Below are positions 37,245 to 46,428 of a stretch of 64,000 nucleotides of DNA, one piece after another. The notes under the pieces were generated by a model. It saw only the letters and a program-made list of their open reading frames with translations. It was not told the origin of the DNA and ran no database searches. Source of the DNA: Terrimonas_A sp040509495 (GTDB taxonomy: Bacteria; Bacteroidota; Bacteroidia; Chitinophagales; Chitinophagaceae). How positions within the stretch are numbered: position 1 is the stretch's first letter; every line of letters starts with the position of its first letter. The stretch lies in the NCBI GenBank assembly GCA_040509495.1, contig JBEVKW010000467.1, forward strand, positions 7,174 to 71,173, read 5' to 3'. The translations under genes were made by a program, and so were the position numbers.

Positions 37245-38573
37245 CTAAATAAATCTGTTCACCAGGTTTTCCAGGTACTCCTGTTTTCCACTGAGAACTT
37301 TTGGCTCACCGTTCTGTACTGCATATTCACGAAGTTCTTCCAGCGAAAGTTTCCCTGCTTCAAATTCCGCACCTTTACCATTATCGAAACTTGCATAGCG
37401 TTCCTGCCTGATCTTTTTGTAATCGGACTTTTCAAGGATAGCGTCTGCGATCAGCAATGCTCTCGCAAACATGTCCATTCCCCCGATATGTGCATAGAAC
37501 AGATCTTCTGCGTCCGTGCTGTTACGCCTGATCTTCGCATCGAAATTGATACCACCGCCCGCAAATCCCCCTGCCTGCAGGATGATCAGCATTGCTTCAG
37601 CCAGTTCATTGATATCGTTGGGAAATTGATCCGTGTCCCATCCGTTCTGATAATCGCCACGGTTGGCATCAATGCTTCCAAGCAGTCCGGCATCAGCGGC
37701 CACCTGTAATTCATGTGTGAAAGTGTGACCAGCAAGCGTAGCGTGGTTCACTTCAATATTTAAACTGAAATCATCCAGCAATCCATACTGGCGCAGAAAA
37801 CCGATCACTGTTTCTGAATCATAATCGTACTGATGCTTGCTGGGCTCACAGGGTTTGGGTTCAATAAAGAATTTCCCTTTGAAACCATTATTTCTTGCAT
37901 AGTCACGCGCCGTTTTCAGGAAGCGGGCCAGGTGTTCCTTCTCCCGCTTCATATCGGTATTGAGCAGGCTCATATAACCTTCGCGGCCACCCCAGAATAC
38001 ATAGTTCTCACCGTCAAGAGCGATCGTTGCATCCAATGCAGCTTTTACCTGTGCAGCACCGTGCGAGAGCACATGAAAGTCAGGGTTAGTAGAAGCACCA
38101 TTCATATATCGCCGGTGGCTGAACAGGTTCGCGGTGGCCCATAACAACTTCACACCGGATTCATTTTGCTTTTCCCTGAGGTAGGCGGCAATGGTCTGAA
38201 GACGCTGATCATTTTCTGCTATATCATTTCCGTAATCGACTACATCCACATCGTGAAAGCAGTAATAGGGAATACCTAATTTGGTAATGAATTCAAAAGC
38301 GGCATCGGCTTTATCTTTTGCGCGCTGTATCACATCTTTGTCTTCATCCCATCCGAAGGAATGCGTTGGCTCTCCGAACGGATCTGCGCCATTCCCGTTG
38401 AAGCTGTGCCAGTAAGCACAAGCGAAACGGAGATATTCCCGCATTGTCTTTCCCGCTATTTTCTTATCGGCATCATACCAACGGAATGCCAGCGGATTGT
38501 CTGTATCAAGACCCTCAAATCTGATCTGTCCTACACCTTTAAAATACTCCCTGTTACCTTTTATGATTCTCAT
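37245..38573 (-). CDS. xylA: xylose isomerase
   Basis: Cytoplasmic, divalent-metal-dependent conversion of D-xylose to D-xylulose. The 442-residue length matches class II enzymes. Active-site motifs are present: YYCFHDVDV with the catalytic His and Asp, FFIEPKPCEPSKHQYDYD with the metal Glu and the Lys, IEVNHATLAGHTFTHEL, and GSIDANRGDYQNGWDTDQFP with metal ligands. It sits within the enzyme part of the xylan locus, directly after a hairpin that ends 31 bases before its start codon. No xylulokinase is seen in the window, so that step must be encoded elsewhere. Confidence 0.97.
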   Translation of the reverse strand: MRIIKGNREYFKGVGQIRFEGLDTDNPLAFRWYDADKKIAGKTMREYLRFACAYWHSFNGNGADPFGEPTHSFGWDEDKDVIQRAKDKADAAFEFITKLGIPYYCFHDVDVVDYGNDIAENDQRLQTIAAYLREKQNESGVKLLWATANLFSHRRYMNGASTNPDFHVLSHGAAQVKAALDATIALDGENYVFWGGREGYMSLLNTDMKREKEHLARFLKTARDYARNNGFKGKFFIEPKPCEPSKHQYDYDSETVIGFLRQYGLLDDFSLNIEVNHATLAGHTFTHELQVAADAGLLGSIDANRGDYQNGWDTDQFPNDINELAEAMLIILQAGGFAGGGINFDAKIRRNSTDAEDLFYAHIGGMDMFARALLIADAILEKSDYKKIRQERYASFDNGKGAEFEAGKLSLEELREYAVQNGEPKVLSGKQEYLENLVNRFI

Positions 38574-38604
38574 GATTATTGTTTATACTATAAAAAAAAT
38601 GAGA

Positions 38605-38628
38605 GGAAGGGTGAAGAATCACCCTTCC
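38605..38628 (-). terminator. stem-loop in the xylA leader (terminator or attenuator)
   Basis: On the minus strand the arms GGAAGGGTGA and TCACCCTTCC form a perfect 10-bp stem with loop TTCT. They are followed by TCTCA and eight T residues. It lies 137 bases after the DUF5627 stop and only 31 bases before the xylA start codon. It differs from the terminator at 9014-9037 by a single compensated base pair. The space to xylA is too small for a promoter, so transcripts reaching xylA should cross or contain this hairpin. Confidence 0.75.
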
Positions 38629-38765
38629 GTATTTAAAAAAACTGCTATACAGAATTTCACGATCTTAAACCCGCACACAGCAAAACAGATATCCATCTAT
38701 TGCGAAGTGACGGTATTCACCGAAGACACGAAGTGTGAAGCCCGCGCTTCGTTACCTGTCATTAA

Positions 38766-39800
38766 TCACCTCAATACCGGGTTAAAATATTCCGGAGAAA
38801 CACCGCGGTTACGCATCACCAGGGTATCTGTAGAGGTTATTTTCATCAATGGATGATCGATAGAGTATTCCAGGTAAAGCGCATCCCTGTCGATTCCTCC
38901 CCAACTGTTCTTTTCACCTTTCGAAATAAATGCACCTTTTCCTGTTGCGGTATAACCAGTACCAGAAGCTGCCACAGAACAAACACCCTTGTCATCAAAG
39001 GTCAACATCAGGTTCATGGGTATATTAGTTCCGCTTGCATTAGGGAACACCAGTGGTAATTCCACCTGCTTGAAAGATTTGGTAGTTGTTGCTTTCACTT
39101 CATCTTTATCTACGAATTCCTGCCTTCTGACCACGGTTTTATCCAGTGTACTATTTCCAGGCGAGCCTACTATTACATCCCGGCCTCTTCTTAGGTAGAA
39201 GCCATGCCAGGGGTTTACATACTTGATCGCATAGACGATAAAGTCCTTTGGCTTTACCGACCAATGAACATCGACATACCGGTTAGGGTTCGCGACATTC
39301 GGAGAACCGCGAAGGATCGAATCCGCATTTTTCACATCTTTCATCAGAAGTGGTATTGCGTAACTGTTAGTCAACGAAAGCGGATCGTTGAAAAAAGCTT
39401 CCGTCAGCTTTACTTCTACTCCTCCTAATATCTGGCCGGACGGGATAGAGATCTTATTGCTTGCAAGCGTATAATGAGATGCAGGCAGGGGCAGTATTTT
39501 CGGGCCGGTGGCAGAAAAATACAGGTTATTCAAAAGGGAATTGTCAACGTCAAAGCCGATCTCGACGTTACCCGGATTAGATCGTGTGCCGCCGATAGTG
39601 GCTTTGATGGAGACCTTCCATTCATTATCGAGTGAGTTATCAACGATCAGATCTTCTCCCAACTCAACGGTTCTTACCGGAAACTGAGAGGCAAAATAGA
39701 CAGTCTGATAATCATAATCAGGAAAGTCAAAACCATTATTCTTGGTGCAGGAAACAAGCGCCCCGGTCATGAATAACAGGCCTGCAAAAAACTTTTTCAT
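38766..39800 (-). CDS. DUF1735/DUF5627 surface glycan-binding lipoprotein
   Basis: Predicted outer-surface lipoprotein without catalytic motifs, probably helping to hold polysaccharide near the SusC/SusD complexes. I chose the Met at 39800 (MKKFFAGLLFM), which leads to the lipobox ALVSC; 344 residues remain. The first half (to about residue 170) has the beta-sandwich look of DUF1735, and the second half (from about VDVHWSVKPKDF to the end) matches DUF5627. Such proteins are frequent after tandem SusC/SusD pairs in xylan loci. It follows SusD by 39 bases and is the last gene before the hairpin at 38605. The binding role is an inference. Confidence 0.8.
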   Translation of the reverse strand: MKKFFAGLLFMTGALVSCTKNNGFDFPDYDYQTVYFASQFPVRTVELGEDLIVDNSLDNEWKVSIKATIGGTRSNPGNVEIGFDVDNSLLNNLYFSATGPKILPLPASHYTLASNKISIPSGQILGGVEVKLTEAFFNDPLSLTNSYAIPLLMKDVKNADSILRGSPNVANPNRYVDVHWSVKPKDFIVYAIKYVNPWHGFYLRRGRDVIVGSPGNSTLDKTVVRRQEFVDKDEVKATTTKSFKQVELPLVFPNASGTNIPMNLMLTFDDKGVCSVAASGTGYTATGKGAFISKGEKNSWGGIDRDALYLEYSIDHPLMKITSTDTLVMRNRGVSPEYFNPVLR

Positions 39801-39839
39801 AATCATAGATGATTAAAATGTTGAAAATCGATTGAAGCG

Positions 39840-41609
39840 TTACTGCCATCCTTTGTTCTGAACAAGGTTGCTGTATTTCAGCACCTCAGACAGAGGAATT
39901 GGCCCGTAATACATATATTCCTGGAAAGCTCTGTTCTCTACCACAAGAGGTGTTATAGTTGCACCATTAACATTAAGCCCACGGGCTGATTCATTAAGCG
40001 GTGCTTTCCAACGACGCAGATCCCAGAACCGGAAACTTTCGAAGCACAGTTCCAGGCGGCGTTCGTTGCGGATCAGTTCTCTCATCTTATCCTTATCACT
40101 TTTGATCTCTTCAAGGTAAGCATCAGAATTGCTGGTACCCACACCGGCACGCTTACGTATTGCTTTGATAACGTCGTATGCAGAGTAGGCATGCGTACCT
40201 GTCCCCAGAGGGCCCCATGCTTCATTAGCGGCTTCCGCATAGGCAAGATAGAATTCCGTATAACGAAGCCTTGGCTGATATTTGTTTTTGCCCGTTGTTG
40301 ACGCCGGGTTGCGGTTAACATCCATCCGCAAGCGTTTTTTCATGTAATAGCCCGTGCGAGTGGAAGTTGGTCTGATGTTGATCCCATTGTCAGTACCGGA
40401 AGCACTTCCCGTGTATATTACCTGGTTTCCAACGCCGGCCGTACTACCGTTGTAAATAATATAGCGCGCCAGGCGTGGATCTCTCCCTGTATACGGCGCG
40501 GCAGCATTGTAATTACTGTTTGCATTATTGATCGGGTAGCCATTCGCCATTGGAAACGCATCCACCAGATTCTGTGTAGGGTTCATATACCCCGTCCCAA
40601 ATAAAGTCGGCGGAAAATTCTGCGCTTCCTGGTCTCCATTATTGGTTTGGATATTATCTCTCCAGATCATCTCCGGAGGATTACTGCCATTACTCAAACC
40701 GTCTATTTCACCAGTATTGGTATAGAAAGTTCCACCATTTGCAGGAAGACCGTTAACACCTCCTTTGTAGTCCACAACTGCAGCCGCAAAATCAGCAGCT
40801 TTTGCCCAGGTAGTAGTATTGGAAGCATGCTGGAAAGCGGGGCTTGCAGCAAGTAATCCCACTCTTGTCCTGTATGACCTGGAAATAAGTCCGTTGAACA
40901 ACTGCCGTGCGAACGCGCCCATCACGCGGTTGTAAGCTTCTGTCCTTTGAGTGATGGCACGGAAGCGTTCAGGGATCTGCGCCGTAGCAGACACATCGAT
41001 ATATTCAACAGGCAGATTATAGTCCGCACTATCCAGGTCCTTGTAGATCTGCTGCAAACAGGCCTCAAACGTTGCGCGGGGAGCATTCAATTCAGAAGTA
41101 ACTGTCTGAAATTCGGTAACTATCGGAACACCCAATAACTGTCCATCGGCTGAAAAACCACCGTGTGCCCTTAGCAGATAGAACATGTAGAGCGAACGAA
41201 GACCGAATGCTTCACCTCTCATCCTCATCCGGAAAAGTGCTGACACTTCAGGATCTGCGGCCCACTTAACTTTATCAGTGTTTGCAAGAAACAAGTTGAT
41301 ATACTGCAACGCACCATACGCATTATTCCATACGGAAACAGGACTATTTGCCGCTGTCCATGAACCGGTAGCCAGTTGAAGATATCCGTTACTTAACTGA
41401 TTGGTCACCGCATCATCAGTGGCATAATCACTGTTATCATAATAACCCGGCATGGTACGATAGCCATTGAGCAGAAATCCCTGCGCATACGAAGGATCGG
41501 TGTACATCTGCTCAACAGACCGCAGGTTCTCCTCGTCAGGAGTCAGGATCTTTTTACAACCAGTAGCCATCAGTGCTACCGCTGCAACTATTATCAAATT
41601 TCTTTTCAT
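39840..41609 (-). CDS. SusD/RagB-family surface lipoprotein (pair 3)
   Basis: A 589-residue SusD homologue with lipobox MATGC (Cys18). The family helical core is visible from RSVEQMYTDPSYAQGFLLNG through FGLRSLYMFYLLRAHGGF to the C-terminal RRLELCFESFRFWDLRRW. It lies 24 bases downstream of its SusC partner and 39 bases upstream of the DUF5627 lipoprotein. It is only distantly similar to the other two SusD proteins here, so it probably binds a different part of the glycan. Confidence 0.95.
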   Translation of the reverse strand: MKRNLIIVAAVALMATGCKKILTPDEENLRSVEQMYTDPSYAQGFLLNGYRTMPGYYDNSDYATDDAVTNQLSNGYLQLATGSWTAANSPVSVWNNAYGALQYINLFLANTDKVKWAADPEVSALFRMRMRGEAFGLRSLYMFYLLRAHGGFSADGQLLGVPIVTEFQTVTSELNAPRATFEACLQQIYKDLDSADYNLPVEYIDVSATAQIPERFRAITQRTEAYNRVMGAFARQLFNGLISRSYRTRVGLLAASPAFQHASNTTTWAKAADFAAAVVDYKGGVNGLPANGGTFYTNTGEIDGLSNGSNPPEMIWRDNIQTNNGDQEAQNFPPTLFGTGYMNPTQNLVDAFPMANGYPINNANSNYNAAAPYTGRDPRLARYIIYNGSTAGVGNQVIYTGSASGTDNGINIRPTSTRTGYYMKKRLRMDVNRNPASTTGKNKYQPRLRYTEFYLAYAEAANEAWGPLGTGTHAYSAYDVIKAIRKRAGVGTSNSDAYLEEIKSDKDKMRELIRNERRLELCFESFRFWDLRRWKAPLNESARGLNVNGATITPLVVENRAFQEYMYYGPIPLSEVLKYSNLVQNKGWQ

Positions 41610-41633
41610 ACAGAAAATGCAATTTTTAGTTCG

Positions 41634-44504
41634 TTAAAATGTAGCCCTGAGACCAAGATTATAGAAACGGTACTGAGGCTCCATGCCTTCATTCGTTTCC
41701 ATCAATTTCCGTTCTTTGGAAAGAACAAGCAGATTGTCTCCAAGAACATATACACTCATGCCGTGCACAAAAGAATTCTTGAAGATCGTTGAATTGAAAT
41801 CGTAGGTCAACTGAACACGGCTAAGATTGAACCGGTTGTTTTTATACATCCAGAAAGTGGAATTCTGAAAGTTATTAGCGCCTGCTGTTGAAGTAAGGCG
41901 GGGATAAGTGGCTGTGTTCTTTGTATCCTCCGTCCAACGCCCCCAAACAACATCGGAGTATTTGCTTGCACCTCTCACCCAGAAGTAAGGAGTATTCTTG
42001 AAAGCAATTGCGCCTGACTGTCCGTTACCAAGAGCGAACAGCGTGAAATTCTTATACTTCACGGTGAAATTAATCCCATATGAAAAAGGATTGGCAGCCC
42101 AGCCATTGCGGCCAAGATCAACCTGGTCTCTGCTGTCGATGATACCGTCACCATTCACATCTTTATATTTCAGATCTCCCGGCTTGACTACACCGCCGAA
42201 TGTCTGCCTTGCATGCGCATCGATCTCCGCCTGGTTCTGGAAGAATCCTTCATTGATCAATCCCCAATAAGCATCGAGGTCGCGGCCTGCTCTGTTCTGA
42301 TAGTCGACTGCCTGGATCTCATCCCGAACCAGCGCCTTTGAAGAGAACAGCATTCCAACAACACCAACTGACAATTGAACATCACCGATCTTGTTATTTA
42401 CATTAAGAGCAAAATCTAAACCAGTACGTCTGTCATTATTGTAGTTAAGCCATGGACGGAAATCTCCTGAGCCAGTGAAATAAGAAGGAATAACGGATAC
42501 ACCTCTTGTAAGCAACCCACTGGTGGTCTGATGAAAATAATTAGCTTCCAGGTTGATCAGATTCTTCAGGAACGAAGCCTGCATGCCTGCACGATATTCC
42601 TTTCGCTCAATAAAATTCAGATTGGGATTCTCTCCTTGTCCGGACATGGTTGCTACCCAACCACCGGCAGCAGCATCTCTCCATTGATACCATCCGCCCA
42701 ACACGCTGTTATTGCCATAGTATCCTGAATACAGATAATAATCCGTGGCTACGCCATTTTGTTTTGTACCCGTGATATCGATATCCTGTTTGATAGAAGC
42801 ATAGGAGGCGGTGAATTTCAGGTCATCAATAAAAGACACATTGTCTTTAAAGAAATCTTCCTGGCTGACCCTCCATCCCAATGTTACAGTTGGCGAAACA
42901 GCATTTCGGTTTTGGTCAGGAAGTTTTGCCGAATGCACATAAGCCCCGGAAAAATCAACATAATATTTCTTCCGGAAATTATAACCTGCCTGGAAACCAA
43001 GATTCGTATTTCTGTCAGGATGATAGTCACTGCCGCCATCATTATCGGGATCGCTGGAGAACTGTGTCATGTACCACCAGCCCAGCATGTTGGCCGTTAC
43101 ATTATGATCATTGCCAAAAGTCCTGTTGTAACCGAGTTGCGCCCTGTAAGACATCGTTTGAGAATAAGTCGTTCTTCCGATGAATTCATTGGTTGAGTTC
43201 TGGTCGTTATTGAACTTCTCCAGCGAAGTGATCACGTCCTGTCCATTTACAGTAGACCAGGTCGGGCGATAAACAGCATAAGGCAACTGATAAGCTTCCG
43301 AATAAACGGCTGTATAATCAAGACTGTACGTAGACTTAAAGGACAAGCCTTTTACCAAAGCACCGAGATCAGCATTTACACCGACGTTATACATGAAGGC
43401 CCTGAATCGCGTTTTGATATAACCCGCAGCGACCATATCCCCGAATACGTTGGTCAGGTTGGTCGACTGACCACCGAGCAGGAATTGCCCGTCGATCAGG
43501 TGATTGCTGTTATCAGCGATCGTTTGAAGTCCTGGTTTGGAAGGATCGAACATGCTTACAGGCACAAACGGCGAGTAGCGATTGAAATTAGGAGCGATCG
43601 TCGAAGATGCACCCCAGAAATCACCTCTTCCCGCATACCTGTTTCCGAAATTCACAGCAACATCAGTGGACGCCGTCAACCAGCTGTTCAAATCCATGTC
43701 CACATTTCCCCGGACATTGAAACCAAAATCGTTGTTGTTCTTTTGGTCTCCGAACTTCATGATGCTGTTATTATAGTTCAGACCGATGTTAGTATAATAA
43801 CGTGTCCGTTCATTTCCTCCGGAGATCTCTGTAGTAAGATCAGAGCGTGTATATGCTTTTTTGAGATAATCAGAACTGAAAAAATCAATATCCGCATATC
43901 TGAATGGATTTACACCGGATCTTGTTTTATCAATCTCATCCTGCGTATACCCTGCACCGCTGGTTGATATACCATCATTTGTCAACGCTTCATTATACAG
44001 GGTCATATAGTCCGCGGCATTCAGATACCCGGGATATCCTTTTGGCACAAATACTCCGGAGTTTGCCCGTACATCGATCGTTAATGGCTTGACCGCTCCT
44101 CTTTTCGTGGTGATCAGTACCACGCCTTTTGCTGCATTGCTGCCATAGAGAACTACAGCGTTTGCTCCCTTCAGCACGGTGATCGATTCCACCTCCGTCA
44201 GTCTTACATCACTTGCCCGGCGCGGAATGCCGTCAACGAGGATCAATCCAACCTGTCCCCAGATATTTCCCGTGTAACCGCCTACAAAACTCTGGAGATT
44301 GTCCAGGCTGGAGACGCCATAATTTTTCTTTAATAATTCAGCCACATTGACCGTTGACACAGCACCCAGCAGATCCTCCCGGGCAACAGTTCCGAAAGCC
44401 ACGTTCACCAGGCTATCTTGTTTTTCCTGTGCATTTCCTCCCAGCGCACTGAATACAGCGCACGCGAGAAGAATACAGGAAACCTTTATATTTTTTTTCT
44501 TCAT
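41634..44504 (-). CDS. SusC/RagA outer-membrane transporter lacking the N-terminal regulatory-like domain (pair 3)
   Basis: TonB-dependent importer of 956 residues from the Met at 44504. The longer frame to 44528 would overlap the upstream SusD stop. After the signal peptide (ending GGNAQ) the plug starts almost at once (DSLVNVAFGTVAREDLLGAV); the usual carboxypeptidase-D-like domain of about 70 residues is missing. The plug itself is short: the usual IRIRG stretch is absent and the chain passes directly to GGYTGNIWGQVGLILVDG, then ends normally at AAKGVVLITTKRG. The barrel is complete to the terminal NLGLRATF. No TonB box could be identified with confidence. Confidence 0.92.
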   Translation of the reverse strand: MKKKNIKVSCILLACAVFSALGGNAQEKQDSLVNVAFGTVAREDLLGAVSTVNVAELLKKNYGVSSLDNLQSFVGGYTGNIWGQVGLILVDGIPRRASDVRLTEVESITVLKGANAVVLYGSNAAKGVVLITTKRGAVKPLTIDVRANSGVFVPKGYPGYLNAADYMTLYNEALTNDGISTSGAGYTQDEIDKTRSGVNPFRYADIDFFSSDYLKKAYTRSDLTTEISGGNERTRYYTNIGLNYNNSIMKFGDQKNNNDFGFNVRGNVDMDLNSWLTASTDVAVNFGNRYAGRGDFWGASSTIAPNFNRYSPFVPVSMFDPSKPGLQTIADNSNHLIDGQFLLGGQSTNLTNVFGDMVAAGYIKTRFRAFMYNVGVNADLGALVKGLSFKSTYSLDYTAVYSEAYQLPYAVYRPTWSTVNGQDVITSLEKFNNDQNSTNEFIGRTTYSQTMSYRAQLGYNRTFGNDHNVTANMLGWWYMTQFSSDPDNDGGSDYHPDRNTNLGFQAGYNFRKKYYVDFSGAYVHSAKLPDQNRNAVSPTVTLGWRVSQEDFFKDNVSFIDDLKFTASYASIKQDIDITGTKQNGVATDYYLYSGYYGNNSVLGGWYQWRDAAAGGWVATMSGQGENPNLNFIERKEYRAGMQASFLKNLINLEANYFHQTTSGLLTRGVSVIPSYFTGSGDFRPWLNYNNDRRTGLDFALNVNNKIGDVQLSVGVVGMLFSSKALVRDEIQAVDYQNRAGRDLDAYWGLINEGFFQNQAEIDAHARQTFGGVVKPGDLKYKDVNGDGIIDSRDQVDLGRNGWAANPFSYGINFTVKYKNFTLFALGNGQSGAIAFKNTPYFWVRGASKYSDVVWGRWTEDTKNTATYPRLTSTAGANNFQNSTFWMYKNNRFNLSRVQLTYDFNSTIFKNSFVHGMSVYVLGDNLLVLSKERKLMETNEGMEPQYRFYNLGLRATF

Positions 44505-44521
44505 TGTTTCTAGTTTTTTAA

Positions 44522-46417
44522 TTACCAACCCGGGTTCTGCTTGAAGTCAGGATAGATATTCACATCACTCAAAAGGAAAGGGAACCAGTAATGACGTTCA
44601 CCATATTGTCTCTCAAATAAGATGCTTTCCCTGAGATTCTTTACATGTCCGTTTTTCGGATCTGCATAAAGCACACTTGTCGGAACATCATTGGCACGGT
44701 CAAAATCCACGGCTTTCTTCAGCGTGTAAGGACGTTGTGTCAGCAATAACCAGCGGCGCAGATCTACAAAGCGGTGTGCTTCGAAAGCGAGTTCGACAGC
44801 GCGTTCACGCCTCAGTTCACTCATGAATGCCTCTGTATTCCCCAGGAATTTAGCAGCCACATTCGCCACCCCGGCCCTCGCTCGAACTTTATTTACCGCA
44901 TCTACAGCAGAAAGAGAAAATCCGCCGGCTGTGCTTTGAGGAGTACCATAACCATTCGCGGTAGCTTCGGCATACAACAGGTAAACATCAGCGAGACGCA
45001 TCAGGCTGAGCACCATCGCGAGATTCTCGCGGTATCCGTCCCATTCATTTAAAAGTTTGTTGGAAAATTTGGATTGCATATATCCGGTCCAAACCCTTTT
45101 ATTAGCGTTGTTCACCCGGTACCATCCTCCTGTGAAAAGACTTGCATATTGCCTGAATTGATCGTTACCTACCTGGGAAGCTCCTGAAGAAAGTTTCTCT
45201 CCGTCATAAACTATATCGTGATAGAATCTCGGATCCCTGTTTCTCCATGGATATTCTGGATCATAACCAGATTCTGCATCAGCCTGCTCGGGGTTTACGA
45301 TAGGAAGGCCATTAGCCATACCATAATAGTCGACATAGTTGGCGGTTGGATATACTTTGATACCTGTTGTCAACAACGGCGCCGGACGATAGTCATTGAT
45401 CTGGTTCCAGCGGAAACGGGCTTCGTTGATCTCCGCCAGATTCTCCAGCAGGATCGCTTCTTTAAGGCCAGGCAAACGGAACGCCTGGTTATGCGTATAA
45501 AATATCTGTGTATACTGATTGAAGGGAGCCAATTCATATCTGCCGGTAGTTTCACAGATCTTCAATGCTTCACCGAAAACATCCGCGGCTTTTTTACAAT
45601 AGTCGGCGTTATAAGAACTGTTTCCTGTTGATGACCGGTTCATTAACGGACTTCCGGCCCACAGGTAATTCTTTCCCAAAAAACCCAGCGCCATGATCTT
45701 GTTGATACGCATACTATTGTTGCCGAGCGTTTGCTGGCCGATAGTGGTTTCATCCCAGTCAAGAGGCAACAGCTCAGATGCTTTCTGCAGATCAGCTGCT
45801 ACTTTATCGGCGGTCTGGTGATAATTCAGGCGCGGAAGCCTTGGAGCAACATCACTTGGTATCACCTGGTCAACATAAGGAAGGCCACCCCAATATTCCA
45901 TCAACACATGATGAAAGAAGCCACGGAAAAAGTAAAGCTGACCAGCGATCAGTTTTTTCTCTTCCTCTGTTGCATCTGCAAGTTTATCGAGATTCGCTAT
46001 CCCTATGTTGGCTTTACGGATAGCGTACCAGGAAAGGCCCCAGAGCTTTCCTTTCCGGTTTCTTGCAGTAGATGCAGGATCAAAGTCCCTGGCACCAAAC
46101 CAGTTGTAGAAGGCTCCATTCCATGCCCAGTAATCGCCCTGGTCAACGTTATACGAAATAAGACGCGTCTCCCCTATTTCCCAGAACTCATCTTCTCCCA
46201 GATTGAAACAATTGTGTGCTTCAACGGAACTAAGCAGCGGAATACAGTTATATAATTCTTCAGTAAAGCCCTGAAAATTCCTGAAGTTTTTAAACGGATC
46301 ATCATCCTGGATATCTGTGAGCGGCGAACGCTCCAGGTATTTTTTACAGGAGCTGACAGACAATACGCCCAGCAGCATGATCGCCGAATAGAATATATTT
46401 CTGAAAATATTTTTCAT
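44522..46417 (-). CDS. SusD/RagB-family surface lipoprotein (pair 2)
   Basis: A SusD homologue of 631 residues from the Met at 46417 (alternative start 46426). The lipobox is SVSSC. Core segments include NFRNFQGFTEELYNC, GQLYFFRGFFHHVLMEYWGG and the C-terminal RERAVELAFEAHRFVDLRRW. It is translated right after the preceding SusC (gap of 2 or 11 bases) and is followed 17 bases later by the short SusC, which argues for one four-gene transcript. A ligand cannot be named from sequence; xylan is the contextual guess. Confidence 0.95.
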   Translation of the reverse strand: MKNIFRNIFYSAIMLLGVLSVSSCKKYLERSPLTDIQDDDPFKNFRNFQGFTEELYNCIPLLSSVEAHNCFNLGEDEFWEIGETRLISYNVDQGDYWAWNGAFYNWFGARDFDPASTARNRKGKLWGLSWYAIRKANIGIANLDKLADATEEEKKLIAGQLYFFRGFFHHVLMEYWGGLPYVDQVIPSDVAPRLPRLNYHQTADKVAADLQKASELLPLDWDETTIGQQTLGNNSMRINKIMALGFLGKNYLWAGSPLMNRSSTGNSSYNADYCKKAADVFGEALKICETTGRYELAPFNQYTQIFYTHNQAFRLPGLKEAILLENLAEINEARFRWNQINDYRPAPLLTTGIKVYPTANYVDYYGMANGLPIVNPEQADAESGYDPEYPWRNRDPRFYHDIVYDGEKLSSGASQVGNDQFRQYASLFTGGWYRVNNANKRVWTGYMQSKFSNKLLNEWDGYRENLAMVLSLMRLADVYLLYAEATANGYGTPQSTAGGFSLSAVDAVNKVRARAGVANVAAKFLGNTEAFMSELRRERAVELAFEAHRFVDLRRWLLLTQRPYTLKKAVDFDRANDVPTSVLYADPKNGHVKNLRESILFERQYGERHYWFPFLLSDVNIYPDFKQNPGW

Positions 46418-46428
46418 GTCAAGCATTT

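Noticed and set aside
39821..39836. AAAATCGATTGAAG-type sequence just before the DUF5627 gene, resembling the operator core
   Set aside because: It shares only about 10 of 16 positions with the consensus, lies inside an operon with a 39-base gap, and ATCGAT is common in this DNA; it is probably chance.
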